The notes: generated from the sequence alone by a model not told the origin. A stretch of DNA of 64,000 nt from Vreelandella lionensis (GCF_002087295.1 NZ_MWVI01000095.1:47247-111246); one strand, 5' to 3'. Shown: positions 25,835 through 35,040, numbered from the stretch's first letter. Numbers and translations: made by a program.

Positions 25835-26461
25835 ATGCGCCATTTATCACTGCCTACCCTACTCGCCACTGGGCTTGCCGCTGCCACCTTAGCAGTTAGC
25901 AGCCAAGCCGTTGCCTATGGCGCTGGCGATTTCTTTACCCGCGTTGGCGTTGCCAACGTCGCGCCGAAAAGCGACAACGGCTCGCTCGCAGGTGGTGCCT
26001 TCGCGGTCGATGTTCAGGATAAAACCGACTTCGCTTTCACCCTGGGCTACCGTTTCCACGACAAGATGGGCGTGGAGCTGCTGGCTGCGCTCCCTTTCGA
26101 GCATGACATTGAACTCAACGGTGACAACCTAGCATCAACAAAGCACCTGCCGCCCACTCTAACGCTACAGTATTACCCACTGGGTGGTAGCGACTCTCAA
26201 GTACAGCCCTACGTGGGTGCGGGTATTAACTACACGCGCTTCTCCGATGAGAGCCTCGCCATTGGCGAGCTTGAGCTAGACGACTCATGGGGCGCGGCCG
26301 CTCAAGTGGGTGTTGATCTGCTCATTGATGACCACTGGGCACTCAACGCTGCTGCCTGGTACTTAGACATCGACACCGACGCCTCTATTAATGGCGCAGG
26401 TGCGGGCACCGTCGAGATTGATCCCATGGTGGTCATGGCAGGCTTGAGCTACCGCTTCTAG
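25835..26461 (+). CDS. ompW: OmpW-family outer membrane protein
   Basis: 208 aa. A signal peptide occupies residues 1-28 (cleavage after SQAVA). The remainder is a small beta-barrel with OmpW features: FTRVGVANVAP at the N-terminus, LTLQYYPLG and YVGAGINYTRF in the middle, and a terminal aromatic (MVVMAGLSYRF). It forms a hydrophobic channel in the outer membrane. AGGAG (25823-25827) fits ATG 25835. A weak FNR-like dyad (TTGcc-ctag-gTCAA, about 25728-25741) lies upstream; oxygen-dependent control is known for enterobacterial ompW but is only suggested here. Confidence 0.9.
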   Translation: MRHLSLPTLLATGLAAATLAVSSQAVAYGAGDFFTRVGVANVAPKSDNGSLAGGAFAVDVQDKTDFAFTLGYRFHDKMGVELLAALPFEHDIELNGDNLASTKHLPPTLTLQYYPLGGSDSQVQPYVGAGINYTRFSDESLAIGELELDDSWGAAAQVGVDLLIDDHWALNAAAWYLDIDTDASINGAGAGTVEIDPMVVMAGLSYRF

Positions 26462-26493
26462 CTTCTAGCTCCCACCTTCGCTAACACGTAGAA

Positions 26494-26522
26494 AATGCCC
26501 ATAGCTTTGCGCTCTGGGCATT
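26494..26522. terminator. Hairpin between convergent ompW and yqcC
   Basis: Arms AATGCCCA (26494-26501) and TGGGCATT (26515-26522) form an 8-bp stem, extended by partly paired inner bases. It has no clear T run on either side. It lies between two convergent genes and probably serves as a shared terminator. Confidence 0.5.
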
Positions 26523-26549
26523 GCTATTTGGTCTGGCTTACTCGCGTGG

Positions 26550-26882
26550 TTAACTCTCTGTGACCAGCTTGTCGACACGCTCCTCCGCTTTCACTACCAA
26601 TAGCTGATCGCTTGCTCTTTCCTTCTCCTGCATTAAATACGCCGCCACTGCTGGAGCGACTTCACACTTGGCGGGCATGGCAGCCCCGGCATCAATGAGC
26701 GCATTTAAGCGGGCAACAAAGACATAGCGCACCCACTGGGGCAGCGACATGGTATCAATACAAAAAGGCTGCTGACTGGCAAAAGCGGCCGCATCTGGGG
26801 TGGGCGTGCGCCACAGATTAGCGGCCTTCATGGCGGCTTCAAGCTCAAGAAGCGCGGTTTGAAGCTGTTGATGGACGCTCAT
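26550..26882 (-). CDS. yqcC: YqcC family protein (DUF446)
   Basis: 110 aa. It shows the YqcC pattern: helical N-terminus, LW followed by a Pro-rich stretch, PFCIDTMSLPQWVRYVFVARLNALID, and a final Pro-containing helix. Function unknown; structures of the family show a helical bundle. In enterobacteria it neighbours truC; here it stands alone, convergent with ompW and divergent from the DUF3549 gene. The start is set at ATG 26882 (MSVHQQL). Confidence 0.85.
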   Translation of the reverse strand: MSVHQQLQTALLELEAAMKAANLWRTPTPDAAAFASQQPFCIDTMSLPQWVRYVFVARLNALIDAGAAMPAKCEVAPAVAAYLMQEKERASDQLLVVKAEERVDKLVTES

Positions 26883-26928
26883 AAACACCTTATGGGTTGG
26901 TCATATTTAGCGTTCATTATCCCAACTC

Positions 26929-27009
26929 TGTGGGTAAGTTGCCACTCAAAGGCGTGCTCAATGGAGTTATTCACCGATTCACAGAAAACCTGCAAGAGGC
27001 TGTGGATAA
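26929..27009. promoter_or_regulatory. Cluster of three DnaA-box-like 9-mers
   Basis: The 285-nt gap between yqcC and the DUF3549 gene holds three 9-mers close to the consensus TTATNCACA. 27001-27009 is an exact TTATCCACA on the minus strand, 26967-26975 is TTATTCACC on the plus strand (one mismatch), and 26929-26937 is TTACCCACA on the minus strand (one mismatch). No replication gene is nearby, so a DnaA-titration or transcription-control site is more likely than an origin. Confidence 0.35.
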
Positions 27010-27167
27010 ACTATGGAAAGGTGTCGCCACCGCTAGTCTCACGCGGCTTACGCAAAGTTGCTCAATTTTTAACCACTTAGACAATAAAGCACGGATTAAT
27101 CAGCGTTTGCGGCCGACAGTGGCAAGGCAGCAAGGTAGAGTGCAGGCTTGAAATGCGGAAGGATGTC

Positions 27168-28220
27168 ATGCAGCCAATTAACACCCTTGATGAATTTTTT
27201 ACACGCAGTGGCGCTGAGGTGTCGCTTTACCATATGGGGCGCAGAGTGACTACCTGCTCCAGGGAAACCCTGCGCGCGTTTGAAAATGCTGAGCAAGCTT
27301 GGCCAGAGCCTTGGCAGGGTCAGGCGCGCTTGGCCATTGTCTTTCGCCTAGGAGCGATGGAGGAGCCTGCTATCTGGTTTCTAGCGCTGCCGCTAGATGA
27401 ACAGGGTATGTTGTCGCCCGCTCAGCGCGATGGCTTTATTAACCGCCTGCTGGAAACCCTGGGTCGCAATGCCGCTGCTTCTGACCCGAATGTGCTCGAC
27501 GCTGCAGAATCAGCAGACGTAGACCATTTAATGAAGGATAATCCCCTGGCCTTTACGCCTGATATCACCTTTCAGGCTATGCTCAATGCCCGGGCCACCT
27601 ATGCCAGCGCCCTACCTGCCAGCCAGCACCTAGAGCCTGTAGAAGCCTATTTAAGCGGCCAGCAGGCAATTGACTGGCAAGCATTAGGCTTACAAGGCAT
27701 TGCGGATTACGTCGTGCGTTTGGACACACCGACAGCCGACGCGCTGGCACTGCGCATTGCTGACCTGCCGACCAGCGTTCTTCACTCGCTCTGCTACTGC
27801 CTTGAGCACCAAGCGCTTCCTCAAGCTCTGGTAGAAGCATTACGTAACCAGGGCGAGCAGGCCGCCAGCAGCGGCGACCTAGAAACGCTCTGCGCCTGCG
27901 TACGTAGCGTGGGCAGCTCAACACCTGCTTATGCGGGAGACTGGTATACCAGCCTATTGAGCGATAGTGCCGCCTGCGGGCCCGATCTAGTGGCCGCCAT
28001 CGCCGGTCGCGGTTGGCCATTACTGGAAGATGCCAAGCGCTTACCGCTATTCTTACAGCGTTTAGCAGAAGATGAGCGCAGCCACTTTGCGGCCGTTGTA
28101 AAGGATATTGCCCTGATTCCTCGATTGCGTTTGCCCGTTATGCTGACCTTGCGCGACGCCCCTGTCGGCTCAGCGATCCAATCGCGCTTGTCGGCCATGC
28201 AGTCTTCCCAAAAAGGCTAG
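27168..28220 (+). CDS. DUF3549 family protein
   Basis: 350 aa, matching the gammaproteobacterial DUF3549 family (N-terminal segment ISTLDEFF-like, here INTLDEFFTRSGAEVSLYHMGRRV; mid-region IWFLALPLDEQGMLSPAQRDGF). Function unknown. The second half looks like an all-helical repeat (HEAT-like) region. AAGGA (27156-27160) precedes ATG 27168; the earlier ATG at 27153 has no ribosome site. It lies 52 nt upstream of the rimK-associated protease gene on the same strand. Confidence 0.8.
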   Translation: MQPINTLDEFFTRSGAEVSLYHMGRRVTTCSRETLRAFENAEQAWPEPWQGQARLAIVFRLGAMEEPAIWFLALPLDEQGMLSPAQRDGFINRLLETLGRNAAASDPNVLDAAESADVDHLMKDNPLAFTPDITFQAMLNARATYASALPASQHLEPVEAYLSGQQAIDWQALGLQGIADYVVRLDTPTADALALRIADLPTSVLHSLCYCLEHQALPQALVEALRNQGEQAASSGDLETLCACVRSVGSSTPAYAGDWYTSLLSDSAACGPDLVAAIAGRGWPLLEDAKRLPLFLQRLAEDERSHFAAVVKDIALIPRLRLPVMLTLRDAPVGSAIQSRLSAMQSSQKG

Positions 28221-28272
28221 CAGGAAGCGTCATCACTATGTCTTGTTTCTCTTATATCGTCAGGAGTGCGCT

Positions 28273-28713
28273 GTGAAGGAATTACCCTATCAGGCCAAAG
28301 CGGTCATCGGCCGCCGTGAAATGGTGACGTTACCTGAACTAGGGCTTCACCTTTGCTGCAAAGCCGATACAGGCGCACGCACGTCGGCGCTGCACGCCGA
28401 AGAAATTGAAACCCATGAAGATGCTGATGGACAGTTATGGGTAAGCTTTATTACCCATAGTGGTGGGCCAGAGACACCTGCTCACCGCTACCGCCTGCAT
28501 TTGCACGACCGTCGTCGCGTCACCAGCTCAAATGGGCACAGCGAGTGGCGTTATGTCATTCGCACCCCAATGCAACTGGGTGAACTGAACTTTCCGGTTG
28601 AATTAACCCTGACTGACCGTAGCAATATGCGCCACGCGATGCTGCTTGGCAGGCGCGCTATGCGCCGCCTACTGGTAGCCCCCGGCGCTGCATTTTTGCA
28701 CGGCGAGCCTTAA
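28273..28713 (+). CDS. RimK-associated retropepsin-like ATP-dependent zinc protease family protein
   Basis: 146 aa. KADTGARTSALHAEEIE holds the retropepsin-like D-T-G active-site triad, and GRREMVTLPELG is the family start. The C-terminus holds a second family block (LTDRSNMRHAMLLGRRAM). The start is GTG 28273, with AGGAG (28262-28266) 6 nt upstream. In many gammaproteobacteria this gene sits next to rimK, as here (40 nt), and the pair is linked to glutamylation of ribosomal protein S6. Its own substrate is not established. Confidence 0.8.
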   Translation: MKELPYQAKAVIGRREMVTLPELGLHLCCKADTGARTSALHAEEIETHEDADGQLWVSFITHSGGPETPAHRYRLHLHDRRRVTSSNGHSEWRYVIRTPMQLGELNFPVELTLTDRSNMRHAMLLGRRAMRRLLVAPGAAFLHGEP

Positions 28714-28753
28714 ACACATCTAAACAACGACCCTTTTTGGCCCGGAGCCCTGC

Positions 28754-29662
28754 ATGCATATTGCCCTGCTTTCCCGTAACCGTAACCTTTACTCTACGCG
28801 CCGACTGGTGGAAGCCGCCGAACAGCGCGGCCATACCGCCCGCGTGGTCGATACCCTGCGCTGCTACATGAGCATCGCCTCGCACCACCCTTCTATTCAC
28901 TATAAAGGCGCAGAGATTGAGCCGTTTGATGCGGTGATTCCGCGTATTGGCGCCTCGGTGACTTTCTACGGCTGTGCGGTACTGCGCCAGTTTGAAATGA
29001 TGGGCACCTACGTGATTAACGATTCGGTCGCGATTACCCGCTCTCGGGATAAGCTGCGCTCGCTGCAGCTGCTGTCGCGCAAGGGATTAGGCCTGCCGAT
29101 TACCGGCTTTGCCCACTCGCCGGACGATATTCCCGACCTGATCACCATGGTGAAAGGCGCACCACTGGTGATTAAACTGCTAGAAGGCACCTAGGGTATT
29201 GGTGTGGTATTGGCTGAAACCAACCAAGCCGCAGAGTCTGTGATTCAAGCCTTTATGGGCATGAAGGCCAACATCATGGTTCAGTAGTACATCAAAGAAG
29301 CGCGCGGTGCAGATATCGGCAGTGTCGTGATTGGCGATAAGGTCGTGGCCTCCATGAAACGTCAGGCCGCCGACGGCGAGTTCCGCTCCAATCTTCACCG
29401 TGGCGGCGCTGCCAGTGTGATCCGCATCACCCCGGAAGAGCGCTCAACCGCGATTCGCGCCGCCAAATCCATGGGACTACGGGTAGCAGGGGTGGACTTG
29501 CTGCGCTCTAACCACGGCCCGGTGATTATGGAGGTCAACTCTTCACCAGGTTTGCAGGGCATCGAGAGCGCTACCGGTAAAGATATCGCTGGCATGATCA
29601 TTGAGCATATTGAAAAGAACGCCGTGCCTGCGCGTAAAGCGCCGCCCAAGCCTAAAGGCTAA
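28754..29662 (+). pseudogene. rimK: Ribosomal protein S6-L-glutamate ligase with two internal stops
   Basis: 302 codons; an ATP-grasp enzyme that adds glutamates to the C-terminus of ribosomal protein S6. The frame is otherwise continuous and family-like ([22 protein letters not shown] at the start, [14 protein letters not shown] near the end). Two in-frame amber codons break it: 29192-29194, where EGTQGIGVV is expected (CAG to TAG), and 29285-29287, where VQEYIKEA is expected (GAG to TAG). Six codons after the second stop, the usual ADIRC reads ADIGS, so conserved residues are also changed. This clustering of damage argues for a decayed or badly called stretch at 29190-29325. Confidence 0.85.
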
Positions 29663-29750
29663 CGGGTAAATACAAAAATAATCCGCATTAGGGGTGGCAA
29701 ATCAACGCTGTCACCCCCACAATCTGCGTCACCGAAGGAGGTAGACGCTC

Positions 29751-30197
29751 ATGTTTCTCGACAATCGCCAAGTGGCGATGGACAGCGTGCTGGAAGCGCT
29801 GGCCGATAGCATTGATTATTTCCAGGACAATATCGAACGCCTGCGCCCCTCGCTGCGCGATGCACTGAAGCCGCACTATACTGAGCGACTCAAGCAGATG
29901 CGTAAGCTGCAGGAACTTGCCCGCGCGCACTTAAAAATGCTGCCTCGGGATGCTGACGTTGAGCGTGATGACTTTTTATGGCTCTGGAGCCGTTTAAAGA
30001 GCTTCGTTGGCAACGATAGCCAAGTCTTGATCAATGAGCTGTTGGAACAAGAGCGTGTACTGATGCAGGCCCTCTCAACCTTGTTTACCCACCCCCTACC
30101 CGACCCTATCGAGCCGGTAGTGGATGAGTGCATGCGGGGATGCCGTAAGCTGATTCGCGAGCTATACAACCTGCAAAAACGTAATACTCGCCGCTAA
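29751..30197 (+). CDS. Hypothetical four-helix protein
   Basis: 148 aa, strongly helical (residues 1-35, 45-65, 70-110, 115-145), resembling ferritin-like or DUF2383-type helical bundles in outline, without visible metal ligands. I do not assign a family. GAAGGAGG (29733-29740) precedes the ATG at 29751. It is 88 nt after rimK on the same strand and convergent with sanA. Confidence 0.55.
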   Translation: MFLDNRQVAMDSVLEALADSIDYFQDNIERLRPSLRDALKPHYTERLKQMRKLQELARAHLKMLPRDADVERDDFLWLWSRLKSFVGNDSQVLINELLEQERVLMQALSTLFTHPLPDPIEPVVDECMRGCRKLIRELYNLQKRNTRR

Positions 30198-30218
30198 CTT
30201 TGCGGCGTTAACTCGGCT

Positions 30219-31007
30219 TTAATGCTCAGGGACTGTATCAGCCTGCAGCGACTGCTGAAAAAAGAGAGCGGCGTTGATATTGACGGTCGCCTCAGGCGTG
30301 TTTTCCCTACTCTCTTCTCTACTTTTATCGCCACCCTCCTGGCGATGAAGCTCGATAGGCTCTGCGGGGCCGAAAAAGTAGGCCCCCCTCTGCCATAAGT
30401 AGAGATCTCCCAGAGTAGCAATTCGCGCTACCCATTCCCGCATTTTTAACCGCCACTCATCTGCCGCAGGCTGCTCTTCCGCAATACAACCTGTCACGTT
30501 CATCCCCAGCCCCCGACCAATAAAAATCGCCCGATGCAAATGCCAGCTTTGGGTAACCAGCAGCGCCTCTTTAAGCTGAAACACATCCCGCGCCCGCACC
30601 ATCGTGTCATAGGTGCTGAAGCCAGCGAAATCCATTGTCAGTTGCTCCGCAGGCACCCCTCGGCGATACAGATCGCGCCACATGGCACGCGGCTCATTAT
30701 AGGCTTGGGTGCGATTATCGCCAGAGATGAGCAGGTGCTGAACACGCTGGTCAGCGATAAGGCGTGCATACGTTCGCATGCGGGCATGAAAATGCGGGTT
30801 ACGTAGCCCACTACGAGTCCAGTGGGAGGTGCCAAAGACAATCGCCACGTCTGTGGGTTGGCACTGCTCTAAATGACCGTCGATATAGCGTGCGGTACTT
30901 GCAAGTACCCATAAATTACCGGCTATAAACAGCAATGTCGCCAGCAGCAGCAAGGCTCCTAGCGACATTAGAAAACGCTTTATCCAACGTAAAAACAGGC
31001 TGTGCAT
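30219..31007 (-). CDS. sanA: SanA-like DUF218 membrane protein
   Basis: 262 aa. One N-terminal membrane helix (residues 10-35) is followed by a DUF218 (YdcF-like) domain: VAIVFGTSHWT, LISGDNRTQAYNEPRAM and FSTYDTMVRARDVF match SanA. SanA supports outer-membrane barrier function and vancomycin exclusion at high temperature in E. coli. The C-terminal 45 residues are an unconserved charged tail. The gene follows sufT on the same strand (18 nt) and may be read through from the suf operon. Confidence 0.8.
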   Translation of the reverse strand: MHSLFLRWIKRFLMSLGALLLLATLLFIAGNLWVLASTARYIDGHLEQCQPTDVAIVFGTSHWTRSGLRNPHFHARMRTYARLIADQRVQHLLISGDNRTQAYNEPRAMWRDLYRRGVPAEQLTMDFAGFSTYDTMVRARDVFQLKEALLVTQSWHLHRAIFIGRGLGMNVTGCIAEEQPAADEWRLKMREWVARIATLGDLYLWQRGAYFFGPAEPIELHRQEGGDKSREESRENTPEATVNINAALFFQQSLQADTVPEH

Positions 31008-31025
31008 CCAGCTCCCCAGCAGGAG

Positions 31026-31595
31026 TTAGAACATGCCGAGCTCAAGCTTGGCTTCGTCGCTCATCATGTCACGACTCCAGGGTGGGCTAAAGACAATTTC
31101 GGTATGCACCTTATTGATTTGCGGTGCCCCCAAAATTTTATTGCGCGCATCGGCCGCAATCACATCGCCCATACCACAGCCTGGCGCGGTCAGCGTCATA
31201 CGGATAGTGACCATCCGCTCGCCACTAATCAAGCGCTCGATCCGACAGCCGTACACCAGCCCTAGATCGACAATATTCACCGGAATTTCCGGGTCAAAGC
31301 AGGTGCGCAGCTGATCCCAGACAAACTGCTCAATCTCTTCATCGGTAGCACTTTCTGACAGTGTCGGACGTGGCAGCGACTCAAGCCCCAGCGCATCAAG
31401 GTTACGCCCTTCAATGAGATACAAGCGGCCTTCAAAACCAACACTCACCGAGCTACCTTTGGCTTGCATTACGCTGACAATACTGTCTTCCGCCAGCGTG
31501 TCCGTTTTGCCGAACGGAATCGCGATAGCCTCTACATCCCGCTGGAGCGGGAGTTTTTGACCGCGCTCAAGACTCGCAATTTGCTCGATATCCAT
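31026..31595 (-). CDS. sufT: SUF-system Fe-S assembly protein SufT
   Basis: 189 aa. The DUF59 (MIP18) domain occupies the second half: FDPEIPVNIVDLGLVYGC, RMTLTAPGCGMGDVI with its conserved Cys, and FSPPWSRDMMSDEAKLELG. The N-terminal 80 residues are the SufT-type extension. SufT helps mature Fe-S proteins under high demand. It is the last suf gene of the operon, 8 nt after sufS. Confidence 0.9.
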   Translation of the reverse strand: MDIEQIASLERGQKLPLQRDVEAIAIPFGKTDTLAEDSIVSVMQAKGSSVSVGFEGRLYLIEGRNLDALGLESLPRPTLSESATDEEIEQFVWDQLRTCFDPEIPVNIVDLGLVYGCRIERLISGERMVTIRMTLTAPGCGMGDVIAADARNKILGAPQINKVHTEIVFSPPWSRDMMSDEAKLELGMF

Positions 31596-31603
31596 AGATG
31601 TCC

Positions 31604-32869
31604 TTAGCGTACCATTCCAATCACACGGTTGAGCGCTGCCACAAACGTGTCTACTTCATCGAGGGTATTGTACGCAGCAAACGATGCACGACAGGTCGCC
31701 TCAACGCCAAAGTGATGCAGCAGCGGCTGGGCGCAGTGGTGCCCGGTACGAATTGCTACACCCAGCTGGTCAATCAGCAGACCAATATCCTGCGAGTGAG
31801 CGCCTTCAACAACGAAGGAGAGCACGCCCGCTTTATGCGGCGCAGTGCCTAATATCCGCAGGCCCTCAATGCCACTCAACGCCTGAGTCGCACGGTTAAG
31901 CAGCACGGCTTCCCACGCGCCAATCGCCTCAACGCCAACGCCTTCCATCCACTCAAGCGCACGGCCAAGCGCAATCACTTCGGCAATGGCGGGGGTACCC
32001 GCTTCCAATTTATGCGTCATATCCGCAAAGGGGGTACCTGCATCAAAGGAAACGGTTTTGATCATTTCACCGCCACCCTGCCAAGGCGGCATGGCCTCTA
32101 ACAACGCCTGCTTGCCATATAGCACGCCAACACCCGTTGGGCCGTACACTTTATGGCCTGAAAACGCATAGAAATCCGCATCGATGGATTGAACGTCCAC
32201 CTGCTGATGCGCCGTCGCTTGGGCGCCATCCACCAAGATGAGCGCCCCATGTTGATGCGCCAGCGCTGCCATCTCTTTCACGGGGTTAATCGTACCCAGC
32301 GCGTTAGAGACGTGATTCACCGCCACCAGTTTCGTGCGCTCACTCAAGAGCTCTCGATACGCCTGCATATCGAGCGCCCCGTGCGCATCCACTGGGATGA
32401 CCTTGATGGTGAAGCCGCGCTCCGCCGCCAGCAGTTGCCAGGGCACGATATTGGAGTGGTGCTCCAACATCGAGATCAGCACTTCGTCCCCGGCGTTCAG
32501 CTGGCTGCGGCCCCAGCTTTGGGCCACTAAATTGATCGCTTCAGTGGTGCCCCGCGTGAAGATGATTTGGCGGGCATCTTCGGCATTGAGAAACGCTTTA
32601 ACACGATGACGCGTAGCCTCAAAAGCTGCCGTCGCTTCATCGGCGAGCGTATGCAAGCCGCGGTGAATGTTGGCGTTGTAGCGCGAGTAGTAATCGCTAA
32701 ATACCTCAATCACCTGCTGCGGTGTTTGGCTGGTGGCGGCATTATCCAAATACACCAGCGGCTTGCCGTGAACCTCACGATTCAAAATCGGGAAGTCGCG
32801 GCGCAGCGCTTCAACGTCATAGGCCGCAACGCTGCGCTCGGTAGGCTTCTCAATCACGCTATGGGGCAT
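31604..32869 (-). CDS. sufS: Cysteine desulfurase SufS
   Basis: 421 aa class V PLP enzyme that takes sulfur from cysteine for Fe-S assembly. Visible sites: YLDNAATSQTPQQVI, HRGLHTLADEAT, the PLP region SMLEHHSNIVPW, the PLP lysine in FSGHKVYGPTG, and the active-site Cys near the C-terminus in ATCRASFAAYNT. No sufE or sufU lies within the operon, so the sulfur acceptor must be encoded elsewhere. It begins 14 nt after the sufD stop. Confidence 0.95.
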   Translation of the reverse strand: MPHSVIEKPTERSVAAYDVEALRRDFPILNREVHGKPLVYLDNAATSQTPQQVIEVFSDYYSRYNANIHRGLHTLADEATAAFEATRHRVKAFLNAEDARQIIFTRGTTEAINLVAQSWGRSQLNAGDEVLISMLEHHSNIVPWQLLAAERGFTIKVIPVDAHGALDMQAYRELLSERTKLVAVNHVSNALGTINPVKEMAALAHQHGALILVDGAQATAHQQVDVQSIDADFYAFSGHKVYGPTGVGVLYGKQALLEAMPPWQGGGEMIKTVSFDAGTPFADMTHKLEAGTPAIAEVIALGRALEWMEGVGVEAIGAWEAVLLNRATQALSGIEGLRILGTAPHKAGVLSFVVEGAHSQDIGLLIDQLGVAIRTGHHCAQPLLHHFGVEATCRASFAAYNTLDEVDTFVAALNRVIGMVR

Positions 32870-32883
32870 TGATGACTCCTTGA

Positions 32884-34224
32884 TTAATCGTTGAGCGCAG
32901 CCGCCGCTTCAACCAGTCCGGCGAGATTGAAACGCTCAGGCAGCTTACCGGCTACCGCCAGCTCAACGCGCTCGGCAATGGCATCCAGCGCCACTTTCTC
33001 AAGCACTTCACCGGCGAAGGCGAGGGTTAACAGGCCACGAGCAGTAGCTTCGTCGATACCCCGGGTACGCAGCGCATAGATCGCGTCTGCATCCAGCTGC
33101 CCTGTGGTAGTGCCGTGGGAGCACTTCACGTCGTCGGCGTAGATTTCAAGCTCGGGTTTTGCGTCGATCTGCGCGCGATCCGACAGCAGCAGGTTCTGGT
33201 TGCTCTGGAAGCCTTCAATCTTCTGACTATCGCGCTTCACGTACACTTTGCCGTTAAAGACACCGTGAGCGCGGTCATCCAGAATACCTTTGTAATTCTC
33301 GTTCGAGAACGTCAGCGGCGCGTTGTGGTTCACCTTAGTGTGGTTATCCACGTGCTGGCGACCCTGGCCAAAGAACAGGCCGTAGAAGTTCGTCTCAGCA
33401 CCCTGACCGTTCAAGTCACTGATCAGGTCGTTGCGCACCAGCGCGCCACCCAAATTCAGGTTGTACGAGGTGTAGCGGCTGTCGCGGTTCTGCTCGACGT
33501 GAATGCTCGCTACGTGCAGGTCACCAATGGGTGCTTCCTGGAGCTTGTAGTGGTTCAAAATTGCCCCACGGTCCAGCATTAGCTCTGCCACGACGTTGGT
33601 AAAGTTGGCGGCATCCGCCTCACCCACGTAGTGCTCAATGAGGGTAGCTTCGCTACGCCCAGCGGCTTCGACCAAAATGCGCGGATGGCTCATCACCGGC
33701 GTTCCCGCACGAGACAGGAACTGCAGCAAAATGGGCTTTTCGACGACGGTGCCCGGCGCGATGCGCACCACTGCGCCCTCTTCCATAAAGGCGGTATTTA
33801 ACGCGGCGAACGTGGAGAAATCGACCCCGGTTAAACGCCCCAGCGGGCCGCCCACGGCTTCATGGTTCTCGGCCAGTGCTTTAGAGAGCGGCATCACCTG
33901 CACGCTATCCGGCAGGGCATCCAAATCAGACAGCGCCGCAGAAAAAACGCCATCCACGAACGTCAGCCGGTAAGCGTCCAGCGGCAGCGTGATGGCAGCC
34001 GCCTGGGCTTGGGAGAACTCCGCGTTATCTGCCAGGGCAAAATTGCCCTTGGCGATGGCGCGCACGTCGGTGTACTTCCACTCTTCGTCGCGGCGGGTGG
34101 GGAAGCCCATCGCATCAAAACGAGCGGCCCCCGCCTGGCGGCGGGCAGCAATCCAGGTAGGCTCACCAGCGCGCTGTTGGCTACGCGTGGCTAGCGTGTC
34201 CAAAAACGTTTGCGTATCGCTCAT
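32884..34224 (-). CDS. sufD: Fe-S cluster assembly protein SufD
   Basis: 446 aa; a beta-helix scaffold partner of SufB and SufC. The C-terminal SufBD core contains NFYGLFFGQGRQHVDNHTKV, SDRAQIDAKPELEIYADDVKCSHG and TTGQLDADAIYALRTRG, all typical. Its start overlaps the sufC stop as ATGA (34224/34221), showing translational coupling. The frame is intact. Confidence 0.95.
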   Translation of the reverse strand: MSDTQTFLDTLATRSQQRAGEPTWIAARRQAGAARFDAMGFPTRRDEEWKYTDVRAIAKGNFALADNAEFSQAQAAAITLPLDAYRLTFVDGVFSAALSDLDALPDSVQVMPLSKALAENHEAVGGPLGRLTGVDFSTFAALNTAFMEEGAVVRIAPGTVVEKPILLQFLSRAGTPVMSHPRILVEAAGRSEATLIEHYVGEADAANFTNVVAELMLDRGAILNHYKLQEAPIGDLHVASIHVEQNRDSRYTSYNLNLGGALVRNDLISDLNGQGAETNFYGLFFGQGRQHVDNHTKVNHNAPLTFSNENYKGILDDRAHGVFNGKVYVKRDSQKIEGFQSNQNLLLSDRAQIDAKPELEIYADDVKCSHGTTTGQLDADAIYALRTRGIDEATARGLLTLAFAGEVLEKVALDAIAERVELAVAGKLPERFNLAGLVEAAAALND

Positions 34225-34970
34225 GCCACAGACTCCTCAATGCCTTCGTAACCATTGGCCTCAAGCTCTTTGGCAAGCTCGGCATCGCCGGTTTTGACAA
34301 TACGGCCATCGACCAGAACGTGGACTTTGTCCGGCACGATGTAGTCCAGCAGGCGCTGGTAGTGGGTGACCAACAGAATGGCGCGCTCTTCGGCACGCAG
34401 GCTGTTCACACCGTCCGCGACGACTTTCATGGCGTCGATATCGAGGCCAGAGTCGATTTCATCCAGCATGGCCAGCTTCGGCTGTAGTACCAACATCTGC
34501 AGGATTTCGTTACGCTTTTTCTCGCCGCCGGAGAAGCCTTCGTTCACTGCACGCTGCAGGAAGCTGGCATCCATTTTCATAAAGCCGAGCTTCTCTTTGA
34601 CCAGCTTCATGAATTCCGGCGCAGGCATTTCGCCTTCACCACGCGCAGCGCGCTGAGCGTTAAGCGCAGACTTCAGCAGGTAAATGTTTTTTACCCCTGG
34701 GATTTCCACCGGGTACTGGAAACCTAGCAGCAGGCCCGCTTGGGCGCGCTCTTCGATTTCCATTTCCAGCACGTCCTTGCCTTCAAACGTGATGCTGCCT
34801 TGGGTCACTTCGTAGCCATCTTTACCAGCAATAACCGCTGACAACGTGGATTTACCCGCGCCGTTGGGGCCCATGATGGCGTGCACTTCACCGGCATTAA
34901 TGGTGAGCGTCAGGCCTTTCAGAATCTCTTTGCCTTCGACGGTGACGTGTAAATCGTTAACTTGCAACAT
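34221..34970 (-). CDS. sufC: SUF-system ATPase SufC
   Basis: 249 aa ABC-type ATPase. Walker A is MGPNGAGKST, the signature is FSGGEKKRNEILQ, and Walker B is LAMLDEIDSGLD. It forms the SufBC2D scaffold complex and powers cluster assembly. It starts 70 nt after the sufB stop and overlaps sufD by 4 nt. Confidence 0.95.
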   Translation of the reverse strand: MLQVNDLHVTVEGKEILKGLTLTINAGEVHAIMGPNGAGKSTLSAVIAGKDGYEVTQGSITFEGKDVLEMEIEERAQAGLLLGFQYPVEIPGVKNIYLLKSALNAQRAARGEGEMPAPEFMKLVKEKLGFMKMDASFLQRAVNEGFSGGEKKRNEILQMLVLQPKLAMLDEIDSGLDIDAMKVVADGVNSLRAEERAILLVTHYQRLLDYIVPDKVHVLVDGRIVKTGDAELAKELEANGYEGIEESVA

Positions 34971-35040
34971 AGTGATCGCCTTTTAAATACTTGCGGGTCG
35001 CGAGCGCGACGCCCTAAAAATAAGTTGGGTGCCGGAGCGG

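Noticed and set aside
26929..27009. Chromosomal replication origin
   Set aside because: There are DnaA-like boxes but no dnaA, dnaN, gidA or rnpA-type neighbours and no long AT-rich unwinding region.
29190..29290. Genetic-code recoding of TAG as an explanation for the interrupted rimK and oxidase genes
   Set aside because: The residues expected at the TAG codons differ (Gln, Glu, Tyr), other in-frame stops are TAA, and most other lesions are one-base indels. Error or decay explains all of them.
33115..33582. + strand frame inside sufD encoding a 155-aa protein
   Set aside because: It is fully antisense to the well-conserved sufD core and has no ribosome site or family signature.
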